26,001 nt of DNA. It comes from a virus. The notes beneath the pieces are model-generated. The model had not been told where the DNA came from. It did no database searches and saw only the letters and a list, made by a program, of their open reading frames with translations. This document shows, one piece after another, positions 1-7,279 of the stretch (position 1 is the first letter of the stretch; each line of letters begins with the position of its first letter). The stretch covers positions 1-26,001 of IMG/VR virus record IMGVR_UViG_3300033553_000577, one strand, 5' to 3'. A program made the translations under genes and the position numbers.

Positions 1-1518
1 GACCGCCACCCCGGAGACGGCGCTGAAATAGCGGTAGGAGCCCGAGGAATTCTGGGTAAAGGGCAGATTGCCGCCGTAAATGACCTCCTCCGGCGTCCCG
101 GCATCCTCGGCCGTGGTATGGGTATGCTCCGGATTATAGGTCGAGACCGCCGTGTTGACGATGGATTGCACATTGGGCTGGGTGAAATTATGGACATGCT
201 CGCCGCCGATGGCATGGCTGTGACCATGGTCGAGATCGACATCAGCCACCAGATCAATCTGATCGGCCGGGTTGGGCCGTGACAACCAGCCGATAGCGCC
301 GAGGCCGGAGACGGAGACCTGGACCCGGTCGCTGGTGAAATTGCCGGACTCCCAGTGCTCAACGGCCAGGTAGGCCTTCATGATCTGGCCGCGGTCGGGG
401 TTGACCGTGTACTGGCCCAGGGCCAGGACGTTGTTGCCCTGTTTGATCACGGCGGCGGTAGCCAGGTCGGCGGCATCATAGGCCATGGCCGGCTGCAAGG
501 CGGTGTTGCCGGCGGCCACCCCGTCAAACTGCATCTGCAGAAAGCGGGTGGCCTCGCCGTATTTCTTGACCCACGGCGCCTCGCTGAAGATAATGCGGGC
601 CGGATTAAGATCGGGCCGCACCGTGTAGATCCCGGCCGGGGCCGGATAGCCGGCGATTTTGGGCGGGGCGATGGCGGCCACCGGCCCGGCGCAGAGCAGG
701 AAGGTATGGTCAGTGATGACCTGGACGATGGCCCGCCGGTCGAGGTGCTCAGCGGCGGTGCTCAGATAGCCGCGCTGGATGACGGTCAGGGTCGAGGCGG
801 TGCGGCCGGAATAGCGGATCTTTTCCTCATCGATGAGCACCGTGCCGGCGGTCGGCAAGGCCAGGGCGGTCAGATCCTCATAAACGCTCAAGAGCATGGT
901 CCCGGCCAGAATCGAACCCTTGAGGGTCAGGGTCCGGCTGGTCTTGGCCTTGAGGCCGGGGATAGGTCCGGGCGCCCCGAAGACCAGGGGGATGCCTTTG
1001 CCGACCGCCTCATCAGCGGCCGCCGGCCAGGCCTCGCGGGTCAGCAGCTCGCCGCAGGGCTGGTCGTAGCGGATGGCCAGCGACACCAGATCAAGGGTCA
1101 GCAGGCGATCGGCCTCGTCAAAGGCGATGGGGTCGGAGATTACGAAGCGGTCGAGCAGGACCTTGGCGCTATCAGCCAGGCCGACAAACCACTGGTACAG
1201 CTCGACCTCGACGTTTTCGGGATCCTCGGCCAGGAAATAATCAGAGAAAGGGGCGGCCCCGCCATTCCACAGGGTGATGGACATCTGCCTGATCTCGCCG
1301 GCATCAACGGCGGTGGCATCCCCGGCCGAATCGGCCAGCATGCCCCAGTCGACCACCAGCGGCCGGTAGGTCTGGGCCAGGCCGTCGGCAGGACCGAGGG
1401 CCTGATCGGAGACATAGACCGGCCCAGCCGTGGGAAACCTGAAGACCAGCAGCTGCCGCGGCCGCCGGAAAGCGGCATCCTTGGCGGCGATAAAAGGGGC
1501 GGTCAGATCGGTTCTCAC
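1..1518 (-). CDS. Tail protein, partial (C-terminus beyond window)
   Basis: This minus-strand reading frame starts with GTG at 1518 and stays open for 506 codons to the left edge of the window, so the C-terminus is missing. The GTG overlaps the TGA of the upstream tail gene (GTGA overlap), which supports coupled translation. The product begins VRTDLTAPFIAAKDAAF. I recognise no named domain, but the position after the tape measure and a distal tail gene fits a tail-tip, hub or receptor-binding protein of a siphovirus. Near residues 425-465 there is a histidine cluster (DHGHSHAIGGEHVHNF, then PEHTHT). HxH pairs of this kind bind metal in several phage tail spike and fibre proteins. No signal peptide or membrane segment is visible. 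The coding frame is clear; the exact tail role is inferred from context. Confidence 0.82.
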   Translation of the reverse strand, partial: MRTDLTAPFIAAKDAAFRRPRQLLVFRFPTAGPVYVSDQALGPADGLAQTYRPLVVDWGMLADSAGDATAVDAGEIRQMSITLWNGGAAPFSDYFLAEDPENVEVELYQWFVGLADSAKVLLDRFVISDPIAFDEADRLLTLDLVSLAIRYDQPCGELLTREAWPAAADEAVGKGIPLVFGAPGPIPGLKAKTSRTLTLKGSILAGTMLLSVYEDLTALALPTAGTVLIDEEKIRYSGRTASTLTVIQRGYLSTAAEHLDRRAIVQVITDHTFLLCAGPVAAIAPPKIAGYPAPAGIYTVRPDLNPARIIFSEAPWVKKYGEATRFLQMQFDGVAAGNTALQPAMAYDAADLATAAVIKQGNNVLALGQYTVNPDRGQIMKAYLAVEHWESGNFTSDRVQVSVSGLGAIGWLSRPNPADQIDLVADVDLDHGHSHAIGGEHVHNFTQPNVQSIVNTAVSTYNPEHTHTTAEDAGTPEEVIYGGNLPFTQNSSGSYRYFSAVSGVAV

Positions 1519-1883
1519 CCGACCACCTCCAGGAGCAGCTCACCGCCGAAGCGCTGGTAAGAGGTCTGCAGAAAGTCGAGCTTGGTGGTCAGCAGGCGGA
1601 CGGTATAGGCCGTGCCCTCTTCGTTGTAATAGGTAAAAGTGTTCTGGGCCCCGTTGGCGATGCTGTCATGCCAGGTGACCAGGGCCTGATAATCGGCCAG
1701 CGGCAGGTTTTTGAAGACGATCGGAAAGGAGCGGACGGTGACGCCCAGCTCCTCGACCTGCAGGGTGCCGGCGGCGGTACGGTCGATGACCTGCATCTTC
1801 TCCACCGGCTTGGCCACCGGGTACTGGATGCCTTTGGTAAAGGTCAGGCTGTTAGCCCCGAGCACAAAGCGGATAGCTGGCAT
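1515..1883 (-). CDS. Distal tail / minor tail protein (putative)
   Basis: A 122-residue protein beginning MPAIRFVLGANSLTF. Its ATG overlaps the stop of the tape measure gene (TAATG), with GGGAGG about 9 bases upstream. The sequence is soluble and beta-rich, with alternating hydrophobic residues (TVRSFPIVFKNLP, FTYYNEEGTAYTVRLL) and an ending LLLEVVG. Small beta-rich proteins directly after the tape measure in siphoviruses are usually distal tail or tail-tip components (compare lambda gpM), so that role is inferred from position. No specific motif is recognised. Its stop overlaps the start of the large downstream tail gene. Confidence 0.75.
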   Translation of the reverse strand: MPAIRFVLGANSLTFTKGIQYPVAKPVEKMQVIDRTAAGTLQVEELGVTVRSFPIVFKNLPLADYQALVTWHDSIANGAQNTFTYYNEEGTAYTVRLLTTKLDFLQTSYQRFGGELLLEVVG

Positions 1884-3835
1884 TAGCGACGGCCCTCCCG
1901 CCGTTTCTGCTCGCTGATGATAGCGGTGACATCGGAGCGGCTGATCTGCTGGTTAAAATTATTGATGGTGGTGACCGTTTTGCTGCCAGCGCGCGATTTG
2001 GCGTTGCCGTCGCGGCCGGTCTGGCCGTCGGCGGCGATCTGATAGCTGTCATACATCCCGCCATCCCAATCGACGGAGCCGCCGGAGGATGAGCCATGCG
2101 ATGACATCATCACGTTACCGTCTTGTATCCGGCTGGTGGTTTGCTGGGCCGAGGTGGCGGCGGCGGTCGCACCGGCCGCCGCAGAGGCCGCGGCCAGCTC
2201 CCGGAACTTGTCGATCAGGCCATCAACGGTGTTGGTAAAACCGGTGCCGTCGAGGTTGGCGGTGATCAAAAAAGAGGAGCCGTTGAGATCTTCGACCCGC
2301 ATACCAGTGGCGACCAGGACATCATTAACAATCTGATTCTGGCCGGTGATTTCATCGACCAATAGCCGGTGACGCCCCTGCATCCTGTACATGGCCAGTG
2401 CTGAGGCCTGCTCTCCTTGAGCGGCGGCCTCTTCTCCGAGACCGCGAATCTTGTCGTAAAGCCAGTTCTCGGTAGTGATGATCTCGCCGCCCGCCTTCTG
2501 CCAGCGTGCCACTTTCTGCACCAGCTTCTGGGCCTCAGCGGCATAATGCTGCTCGGCCATGGCCCCGGTCTCGGCATACATCTCGGCCTGGGCGGCGGCG
2601 ATCTCGTCGGCCTCTTTTTTCTTTTGATCGAGGATACCCTTGCGCGATTTCTCCTGTTCTTCCTGGGCCTTGGTGACCTCTTCCAGGGTCTTTTTAAGAG
2701 CCCGCTGGCCATCAACTATTACATTATTGGAGGCGACCATATCCTTGGCCGCCTGGATACTGGATTGTCCCAGCTCCTCGGCCCGTTTACCGGCCTGATC
2801 TGCCTGTTTACCCCAGAGCTCAGCGGCTCCGGCACTCAGATGCAGTGAATCAGTGAGCCAGCCCGAGGCCTCAAGCAATTTGAAAAAGGCCTGGATCGGT
2901 CGCCAGGTGGCAGCGGCCATGCTGTAAGTGGCCATCTCGATTAAGTTGAAGGCTCTGATCAGGACATCGCCGAAAAACACTTTTAAATCATTGGCCCGGG
3001 CGGCAAAGCGCTGGAATTTTTCCGCGGCGGTAGCCTGCTGGTCACCCATCCGCAATATTAACTCATTACCCATGACCATGGTTTCATTCATGAAAGCCAT
3101 TTTCTTTTCAGCGTCAGTCAGGGCTGCCGCGGTTTTGCCGACGGTCTGGGCATATCTTTCATTGGCCTTCTCGACATTGACGATAATACCGAGGTTATCG
3201 AGGATCATCTTCGACTGGCGGCCGACCGCCAGGGTGATATCTTCAAAGGCCTTGACTGTGGTCTGGCCGGTCTGCTTGGTGGTGGCCATGGCAATCTTCA
3301 TCAGATTGACGGTCTCTTCCGGCCGGATGCCCATCATCATGGCCGTACCGGCCGAGCGGATCAGGGTCAGGGTATCGACCGTGCCCCGCGATACTTCTTT
3401 TAGCTGGGCGACAATCTGCTTGCCGCTGACTCCGTAAGAGGCGGCCAGATTGGCAAAGGCCACCTCTTCCTGCCGGGCCTTGGCTGCCGAATTCATCAGC
3501 TCCCAGGCCCCGGCTACGGCGGCAATACCGGCTATGATCCCGACCCAGGCGGACTTCAGTTTGTTCCAGCCAGATTCAATCCTGGAGGCCGCGCGGACAC
3601 CTGACTTCTCCACCTTGTCAAAGGCAGTAACCGCCTCGGCATCAAATTTTTTATACCAGGTGCCTTTGCCCAGTCTCTCCCAGGTAAAGCTGGTCCGGTC
3701 AACGGCCGCCTCACTGCTGGCAACGATTCGTTTAAAACTGGCCTCTGATTTACCGGCAAACTTGGTGATATTCGCCGTGGCTTTGCTATCGTCGGCTACC
3801 AGCTCAATGGCGACTGTTGATTTATCGTTACTCAT
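1883..3835 (-). CDS. Tail tape measure protein
   Basis: A 650-residue protein beginning MSNDKSTVAIELVADDSKAT, the usual opening of tape measure proteins. It has a hydrophobic glycine/alanine segment near residues 94-115 (WVGIIAGIAAVAGAWEL) and long helical stretches. A charged coiled coil lies at about residues 380-430 (KKTLEEVTKAQEEQEKSRKG). The C-terminal third is rich in Ala, Thr, Ser and Gly. Tape measure proteins set tail length at roughly 0.15 nm per residue, implying a tail of about 100 nm. No lysozyme or peptidase domain is recognised. Its ATG overlaps the stop of the frameshifted chaperone extension (ATGA at 3832-3835), as expected for the conserved G-GT-H order of siphophages. Confidence 0.9.
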   Translation of the reverse strand: MSNDKSTVAIELVADDSKATANITKFAGKSEASFKRIVASSEAAVDRTSFTWERLGKGTWYKKFDAEAVTAFDKVEKSGVRAASRIESGWNKLKSAWVGIIAGIAAVAGAWELMNSAAKARQEEVAFANLAASYGVSGKQIVAQLKEVSRGTVDTLTLIRSAGTAMMMGIRPEETVNLMKIAMATTKQTGQTTVKAFEDITLAVGRQSKMILDNLGIIVNVEKANERYAQTVGKTAAALTDAEKKMAFMNETMVMGNELILRMGDQQATAAEKFQRFAARANDLKVFFGDVLIRAFNLIEMATYSMAAATWRPIQAFFKLLEASGWLTDSLHLSAGAAELWGKQADQAGKRAEELGQSSIQAAKDMVASNNVIVDGQRALKKTLEEVTKAQEEQEKSRKGILDQKKKEADEIAAAQAEMYAETGAMAEQHYAAEAQKLVQKVARWQKAGGEIITTENWLYDKIRGLGEEAAAQGEQASALAMYRMQGRHRLLVDEITGQNQIVNDVLVATGMRVEDLNGSSFLITANLDGTGFTNTVDGLIDKFRELAAASAAAGATAAATSAQQTTSRIQDGNVMMSSHGSSSGGSVDWDGGMYDSYQIAADGQTGRDGNAKSRAGSKTVTTINNFNQQISRSDVTAIISEQKRREGRR

Positions 3836-4649
3836 GTCGTGGCCGCCGGGGGCGTCTTTATTTTTTTGATGGCCCGCTCGATGGCCGGGATCAGGCGGCG
3901 CAGCAAGCGGCGTTTCGTGGTCGGCACATTAAGATCATCCATGGCCTGGGGCAGGGCCGGATAAATCACCTCACCCCAGGGGCAGACCCGGTCATACACG
4001 GCCAGGGCCAGCCTGGTATCGGCGTCCCAGGTCGACACCGGACAGGCGGTCGGACCGGAGCCGCAGTCGGGCTCGATATCATCACCGGCCAGGTTGGCCA
4101 GGCACTGGCGGCAGTTAACGCCCGGATAGTCCAGGCAGAAACCGACCGCCGTCAGGGCTTTTTTTCAGCCTCTTCCTCCCGCTCGCTGTTATACAGCTCG
4201 ACGTTGAGGCAGATCTGATTGAGCCAGATGGCAAAGGCCGGCGAATATTGGGCCAGCAACAGCTTGGCCCGGGCATCACAGGCGATCTCCCCCTCGTAGC
4301 GCGCCAGGCCGCGCCAGTTCTGCAGCAGCACCAGGCGGCGCAGGACCTCAACCGTCAGGCCGGACCAGCTCTCTACCGCCCAGGCCAGAAACAGCTCCAG
4401 ATATTTATCCTGGTCGAGGACCTGCCGTTTGACCAGCAGGGCCGTGTCCCATTGGGGCGAGGTAGCGGCCTCAATAAATTCAGCCTGCTTGCGGCCCAGC
4501 GGCCGGACCTGCACCTTGAAATTGCCGGGTCCGGGATAGGCCACCCAGATGGCTGGCTGCTCTTCGTTGGTGTCGATGATGTCGGCCAGGGTGAAGGGCC
4601 TTTCGATTCCTGGGCGGCGAGGTGGAGGTGTTAGTCTCGGATCTGACAT
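3832..4649 (-). CDS. Tail assembly chaperone, -1 frameshift fusion (gpGT-like)
   Basis: Slippage of -1 at A AAA AAG (4158-4164) bypasses the zero-frame TGA. It joins the first 164 residues to a 108-residue extension that is open without a stop to 3832, giving about 272 residues. The frame arithmetic and the codons across the junction were checked by eye. The extension begins ALTAVGFCLDYPGVNCRQC and has a cysteine set (C, CxxC, C, C) that could bind a metal. It ends in a basic tail (RRLLRRLIPAIERAIKKIK). An independent short reading would start at GTG 4038, but it has no clear ribosome site. The fusion stop overlaps the tape measure ATG. In lambda the GT form links tube subunits to the tape measure chaperone complex. 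Confidence 0.78.
4152..4649 (-). CDS. Tail assembly chaperone, zero-frame product (gpG-like)
   Basis: A 165-residue acidic, helical protein beginning MSDPRLTPPPRRPGIERPF and ending EEEAEKKP. AAGGAA lies about 6 bases before the ATG. It sits between the tail tube and tape measure genes, the position of lambda gpG. Such chaperones coat the tape measure during tail tube assembly and are absent from the virion. The last codons are GAA AAA AAG CCC TGA, which form a canonical -1 slippery heptamer one codon before the stop. Most ribosomes should make this short form. The family was assigned by position and by the slippery end, not by a sequence motif. Confidence 0.82.
   Translation of the reverse strand: MSDPRLTPPPRRPGIERPFTLADIIDTNEEQPAIWVAYPGPGNFKVQVRPLGRKQAEFIEAATSPQWDTALLVKRQVLDQDKYLELFLAWAVESWSGLTVEVLRRLVLLQNWRGLARYEGEIACDARAKLLLAQYSPAFAIWLNQICLNVELYNSEREEEAEKKP
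4158..4164 (-). promoter_or_regulatory. Programmed -1 ribosomal frameshift site (A AAA AAG)
   Basis: On the minus strand the zero-frame codons are GAA AAA AAG CCC TGA. The heptamer A AAA AAG is the same efficient -1 slippery sequence used in Escherichia coli dnaX. A zero-frame stop follows one codon later, and the -1 frame is open for 108 codons. The location in the tail chaperone gene is where almost all long-tailed phages carry such a site. Confidence 0.82.
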
Positions 4650-4679
4650 TTGGGATTCCTTAAAAAATTGATCTTAAAA

Positions 4680-5729
4680 TCAGGCCAGCGGATCAGTGGT
4701 CCGTTTGTTGACCACATCGATCTGCAGGGGGGCGGTCAGGGCAGTCATACCGGCCGGGGCTACGGCGGCGCCCAGCAGCTGGCATTTCATCGACATCGGG
4801 ATCTTGCCGGGGCCGGACAGCGGCGCCTCCGGATCCTCAACCTTCAGATGCGGGGCGGTGATCCGGAACAGATATTTATTGGTATCCTCAATGACGGCGC
4901 CGGTGAAGGTGATATCAATTTTCTTACTGGTGTAGGCTTCCCAGTCAGAAAAGAAGGCGTCATTGGCGTTGTCGTAGCGCGGGAATTTGAGCATCAGGGT
5001 GGCCACTGGAAAGCCGTTATCGGCCGGTTCCGCCACCCCATCCTGGCCGGCTACCGCCTCGGAGTCCATTGGCCGCGAAAAGGTCAGCTCGAATGAGGAG
5101 GGATAAATCTTATCGCCATCAGCCAGGGCCAGGCCGTCCTGGTCGTTCATCCGGAAGACGGTATCCTTGTTCATGATGATGCGGTTCTTGGCATCCGGCA
5201 CGGTGATGGTGGCGATTGTGATAGTGGTATTGACCGTCGAGTCCCGGGCCAGCCGATCGCCGATCAGGCCGATGGAGATCTTGAGCGGCTTGTTCATCTC
5301 GCCGCTGATCTTGATCTCGTTGATCTTGACGCTCGGAAACTCCCAGATGGTGCCGGTCAGTTTCTTCATGGCCAGGGTAGCCATCAGGCCGTCGACCTTG
5401 GAGGCCAGGGTGTAGCTGTTGCTATAGGCATCGGTCAGATCCACCTGGGCCGGTGCGCCGGCCACGCCCATAAGCAGGGCCAGGATGGTATCGAAACCCT
5501 CGTAGCGCAGATAGGCCTCCAGATTACCGGCCACCGTCTGCAGCCCGGCATCGGCCTCCTGGATCCACTGCTGGCCGGCCGAGTCATCCAGTTCGGCGGC
5601 AATCGATACCTTGATGCCGTCGGACAGGATCAGCAGGCCGTTACCGACACCGCTGGCCACCGGCGTATGCCAGGTGGCAGCCTTTTTGAGGCCGACGATT
5701 AGTTCTCTTCCGGTGATTTCTCCAGCCAT
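4680..5729 (-). CDS. Major tail tube protein
   Basis: A 349-residue protein beginning MAGEITGRELIVGLKKAATW, the typical N-terminus of siphophage tail tube subunits, which open with a conserved G-rich stretch followed by a beta-sandwich. The body is beta-rich with many Thr/Ile/Val strands (TVNTTITIATITVP) and a lysine-rich segment (KKIDITF) typical of the tube core. It precedes the chaperone and tape measure genes, the normal order. The length is slightly above the usual 200-300 residues, so an extra surface domain at the C-terminus is possible. GAGAGG lies upstream of the ATG. No membrane segment is seen. Confidence 0.82.
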   Translation of the reverse strand: MAGEITGRELIVGLKKAATWHTPVASGVGNGLLILSDGIKVSIAAELDDSAGQQWIQEADAGLQTVAGNLEAYLRYEGFDTILALLMGVAGAPAQVDLTDAYSNSYTLASKVDGLMATLAMKKLTGTIWEFPSVKINEIKISGEMNKPLKISIGLIGDRLARDSTVNTTITIATITVPDAKNRIIMNKDTVFRMNDQDGLALADGDKIYPSSFELTFSRPMDSEAVAGQDGVAEPADNGFPVATLMLKFPRYDNANDAFFSDWEAYTSKKIDITFTGAVIEDTNKYLFRITAPHLKVEDPEAPLSGPGKIPMSMKCQLLGAAVAPAGMTALTAPLQIDVVNKRTTDPLA

Positions 5730-5744
5730 GGCTTATAACCTCTC

Positions 5745-6182
5745 TTATAGTTGATCGAATTTGCTGTAGTGCATGGTGATGGTCACCATGATAATGATCT
5801 TGTTGCCGTCGCTTACCTGTTCGCTGCCGGACACGGCTACCGGGACGGCGGTTTCCACCAGGCCGCCCAGCAGGTTGTGACGCAGCAGGGCCATGATGTC
5901 GGCGGCGATCTCGTGCACCCCTTTAAAACCGGTGGCGCCGATGATGCCGGCCTCATTGGCGGCGGGCTTGACATAGACGGCCAGTGTGATGTCAGCCTCG
6001 ACATCCTGCTGGTCCCCGGCTTCGATGGTGTAGGCGCTGTTGCCGTCCTTGAGACCAATGGCCGGATAGCCGCCGACTGGCCGCAGCTGGTTCAGATCCT
6101 CAGCGACAAAGATATCGGCGGCCGCGACATAGGGCAGGCCGTCCTGCAGGGCGGTCTTGATGGCGAGCAGTTCTGCTTTCAT
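5745..6182 (-). CDS. Tail terminator / completion protein (gpU-like, putative)
   Basis: A 145-residue protein beginning MKAELLAIKTALQDGLPYV, with GGAGG five bases before the ATG. The N-terminal helix followed by repeated beta strands (DITLAVYVKP, NKIIIMVTITMHY) matches tail terminator proteins that cap the tail tube and join it to the head. It lies directly upstream of the tail tube gene, the usual place for the terminator. It may form a pair with the next upstream protein, which has the same general layout; one could be a neck protein and the other the terminator. Assignment rests on context and fold pattern. Confidence 0.68.
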   Translation of the reverse strand: MKAELLAIKTALQDGLPYVAAADIFVAEDLNQLRPVGGYPAIGLKDGNSAYTIEAGDQQDVEADITLAVYVKPAANEAGIIGATGFKGVHEIAADIMALLRHNLLGGLVETAVPVAVSGSEQVSDGNKIIIMVTITMHYSKFDQL

Positions 6183-6192
6183 GGCCGCCTCC

Positions 6193-6642
6193 TTAGCACT
6201 GGTCGCGGGCGCTTGAATAAATAATCTCGACGGTCAGAGCCACCATGCCGACCAGCTGGTCGTGCTGCTCCATGGTCGGGGCCGAGCGGGTGACCAGTAC
6301 CGACACGGCCAGGCCGCCGGCGGTCTCCCAACCGGCCAGGCACTTGACGATATCGCCTTCCATCAGGCGGGCCAAAGCCGGGGTGGCGGCCTTGCTGTCA
6401 ACGGCCACGGCCAGCAGGCTGCAGGTCAGGGTGTTTTTGACCTGGCCGATGTAGCCCGGCGCCGCATAGTCACGGGCCAGCTCGCTGTCATTGACCAGCA
6501 GGCAGGGCGTCTCCGGGGCGGTGATCGGGGTTTTGCGCCAGACAAAGACGCTGGCTCCGGCCCCGGTCGCGTAGCCGCCCGCCACCGTAATGGTCTGCAG
6601 GCGGGTCTTTAAGGCCTCGGTAATTTGGTGGCGTAGGGTCAT
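6193..6642 (-). CDS. Head-tail / tail completion protein (putative)
   Basis: A 149-residue protein beginning MTLRHQITEALKTRLQTI. It has an N-terminal amphipathic helix, then the segment VFVWRKTPITAPETPCLLV and C-terminal strands ending VALTVEIIYSS. Proteins with an N-terminal helix, a 'P-x-x-x-v' segment and paired beta strands are common tail completion factors in siphophages (lambda gpU/gpZ neighbourhood). The ATG overlaps the stop of the gene before it (ATGA). The function is inferred from position between the coat protein and tail tube genes. Confidence 0.62.
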   Translation of the reverse strand: MTLRHQITEALKTRLQTITVAGGYATGAGASVFVWRKTPITAPETPCLLVNDSELARDYAAPGYIGQVKNTLTCSLLAVAVDSKAATPALARLMEGDIVKCLAGWETAGGLAVSVLVTRSAPTMEQHDQLVGMVALTVEIIYSSARDQC

Positions 6643-6935
6643 GCCAGCTCCAGGGTCAGGGTCGAAAAGCCGTTGCCTTCCGGGACGATGGCGAGGATCA
6701 CATAGTCGACGGTATCGATGGTAATGGCGCTGCCGTTCTCACCGCCGACCAGGTCATAGGTGGCGACATCAGCGGCATCGGCCAGGGCCGTCGGGCTGGT
6801 GGCGATCACCCCGCCCAGGCCGTCCAGCACCTGGCCGGGGGCGGCAAACTGCACCCGGATCAGGCCGCCGGTGACAACGGCCTCATCGCCCACGGCCCCA
6901 AGCATGGCGGCCTTATCGGCAGCGCTGAATTTCAT
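6639..6935 (-). CDS. Head-tail joining protein (gpFII-like position, putative)
   Basis: A 98-residue protein beginning MKFSAADKAAMLGAVGDEAV. After a short N-terminal helix it is beta-rich (AITIDTVDYVILAIVPEG, STLTLELA). Lambda gpFII and related small connector proteins have similar size, begin with a helix and end in a beta barrel, and lie in this gene position. The ATG is part of a TAATG overlap with the preceding gene. I recognise no diagnostic residue, so the name is by context. Confidence 0.6.
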   Translation of the reverse strand: MKFSAADKAAMLGAVGDEAVVTGGLIRVQFAAPGQVLDGLGGVIATSPTALADAADVATYDLVGGENGSAITIDTVDYVILAIVPEGNGFSTLTLELA

Positions 6936-7216
6936 TAGTTACCGGCTCCGGCGCCATCGCCGTAATCATTAACAGCGGTAACAGCGACCACCCAGCCATC
7001 GGCCAGCGCTGCAGCCACCTGATCAGGGTGAACGTTAATAAGCACGTCGTTGTTAATCAGGGTGACCAGGCCGTCGTCAACAGCAACCTGCTCCTCAATC
7101 CAGCCTTGCGTTAACCACAAAGCCACCTGCCGGGGATGGGCCTGGATGGTCTCATCTCCCTTGACCAGCGTCACCAGATCGGGATCAGGCGTATTGACTT
7201 TTTTTATTTTTGCCAT
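6935..7216 (-). CDS. Small structural-region protein with duplicated motif
   Basis: A 93-residue protein beginning MAKIKKVNTPDPDLVTLV, with AAGGAG about 9 bases before the ATG. It contains two copies of the same unit: DLVTLVKGDETIQAHPRQV...GWIEE at about residues 13-41 and GLVTLINNDVLINVHPDQV...GWVVA at about residues 49-77. Each copy has an HP-x-Q-V-A step and a GW end, which suggests internal gene duplication and two small repeats of one fold. It lies just after the coat protein gene, where capsid decoration or connector proteins are often encoded, but its role is unknown. Confidence 0.65.
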   Translation of the reverse strand: MAKIKKVNTPDPDLVTLVKGDETIQAHPRQVALWLTQGWIEEQVAVDDGLVTLINNDVLINVHPDQVAAALADGWVVAVTAVNDYGDGAGAGN

Positions 7217-7241
7217 TGTAAAAATCTCCTTCAGTTAAGCA

Positions 7242-7270
7242 GACCAGGGCGGCGGGGGGCAGCCCTGGTC
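7242..7270. terminator. Stable hairpin downstream of the coat protein gene
   Basis: A perfect 9-bp inverted repeat (GACCAGGGC ... GCCCTGGTC) encloses an 11-base G-rich loop in the short gap between the coat protein stop and the next gene. There is no T-run after it in the minus direction, so it is not a classic intrinsic terminator. It could partly attenuate transcription or protect the 3' end of the abundant coat mRNA. Confidence 0.5.
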
Positions 7271-7279
7271 CGGCGTTAG

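Noticed and set aside
355-1560. Long plus-strand ORF of 401 residues
   Set aside because: It is the antisense of the minus-strand tail gene (1-1518). Its Gly/Gln/Asp/Arg-rich composition is typical of the complement of a GC-rich coding frame.
4115-4351. 78-residue minus-strand ORF within the tail chaperone
   Set aside because: It is in neither the zero nor the -1 frame, and its Cys/Arg-rich sequence is shadow-like.
7242-7270. Strong intrinsic terminator after the coat gene
   Set aside because: The stem is strong but no T-run follows in the direction of transcription, so full termination is unlikely.
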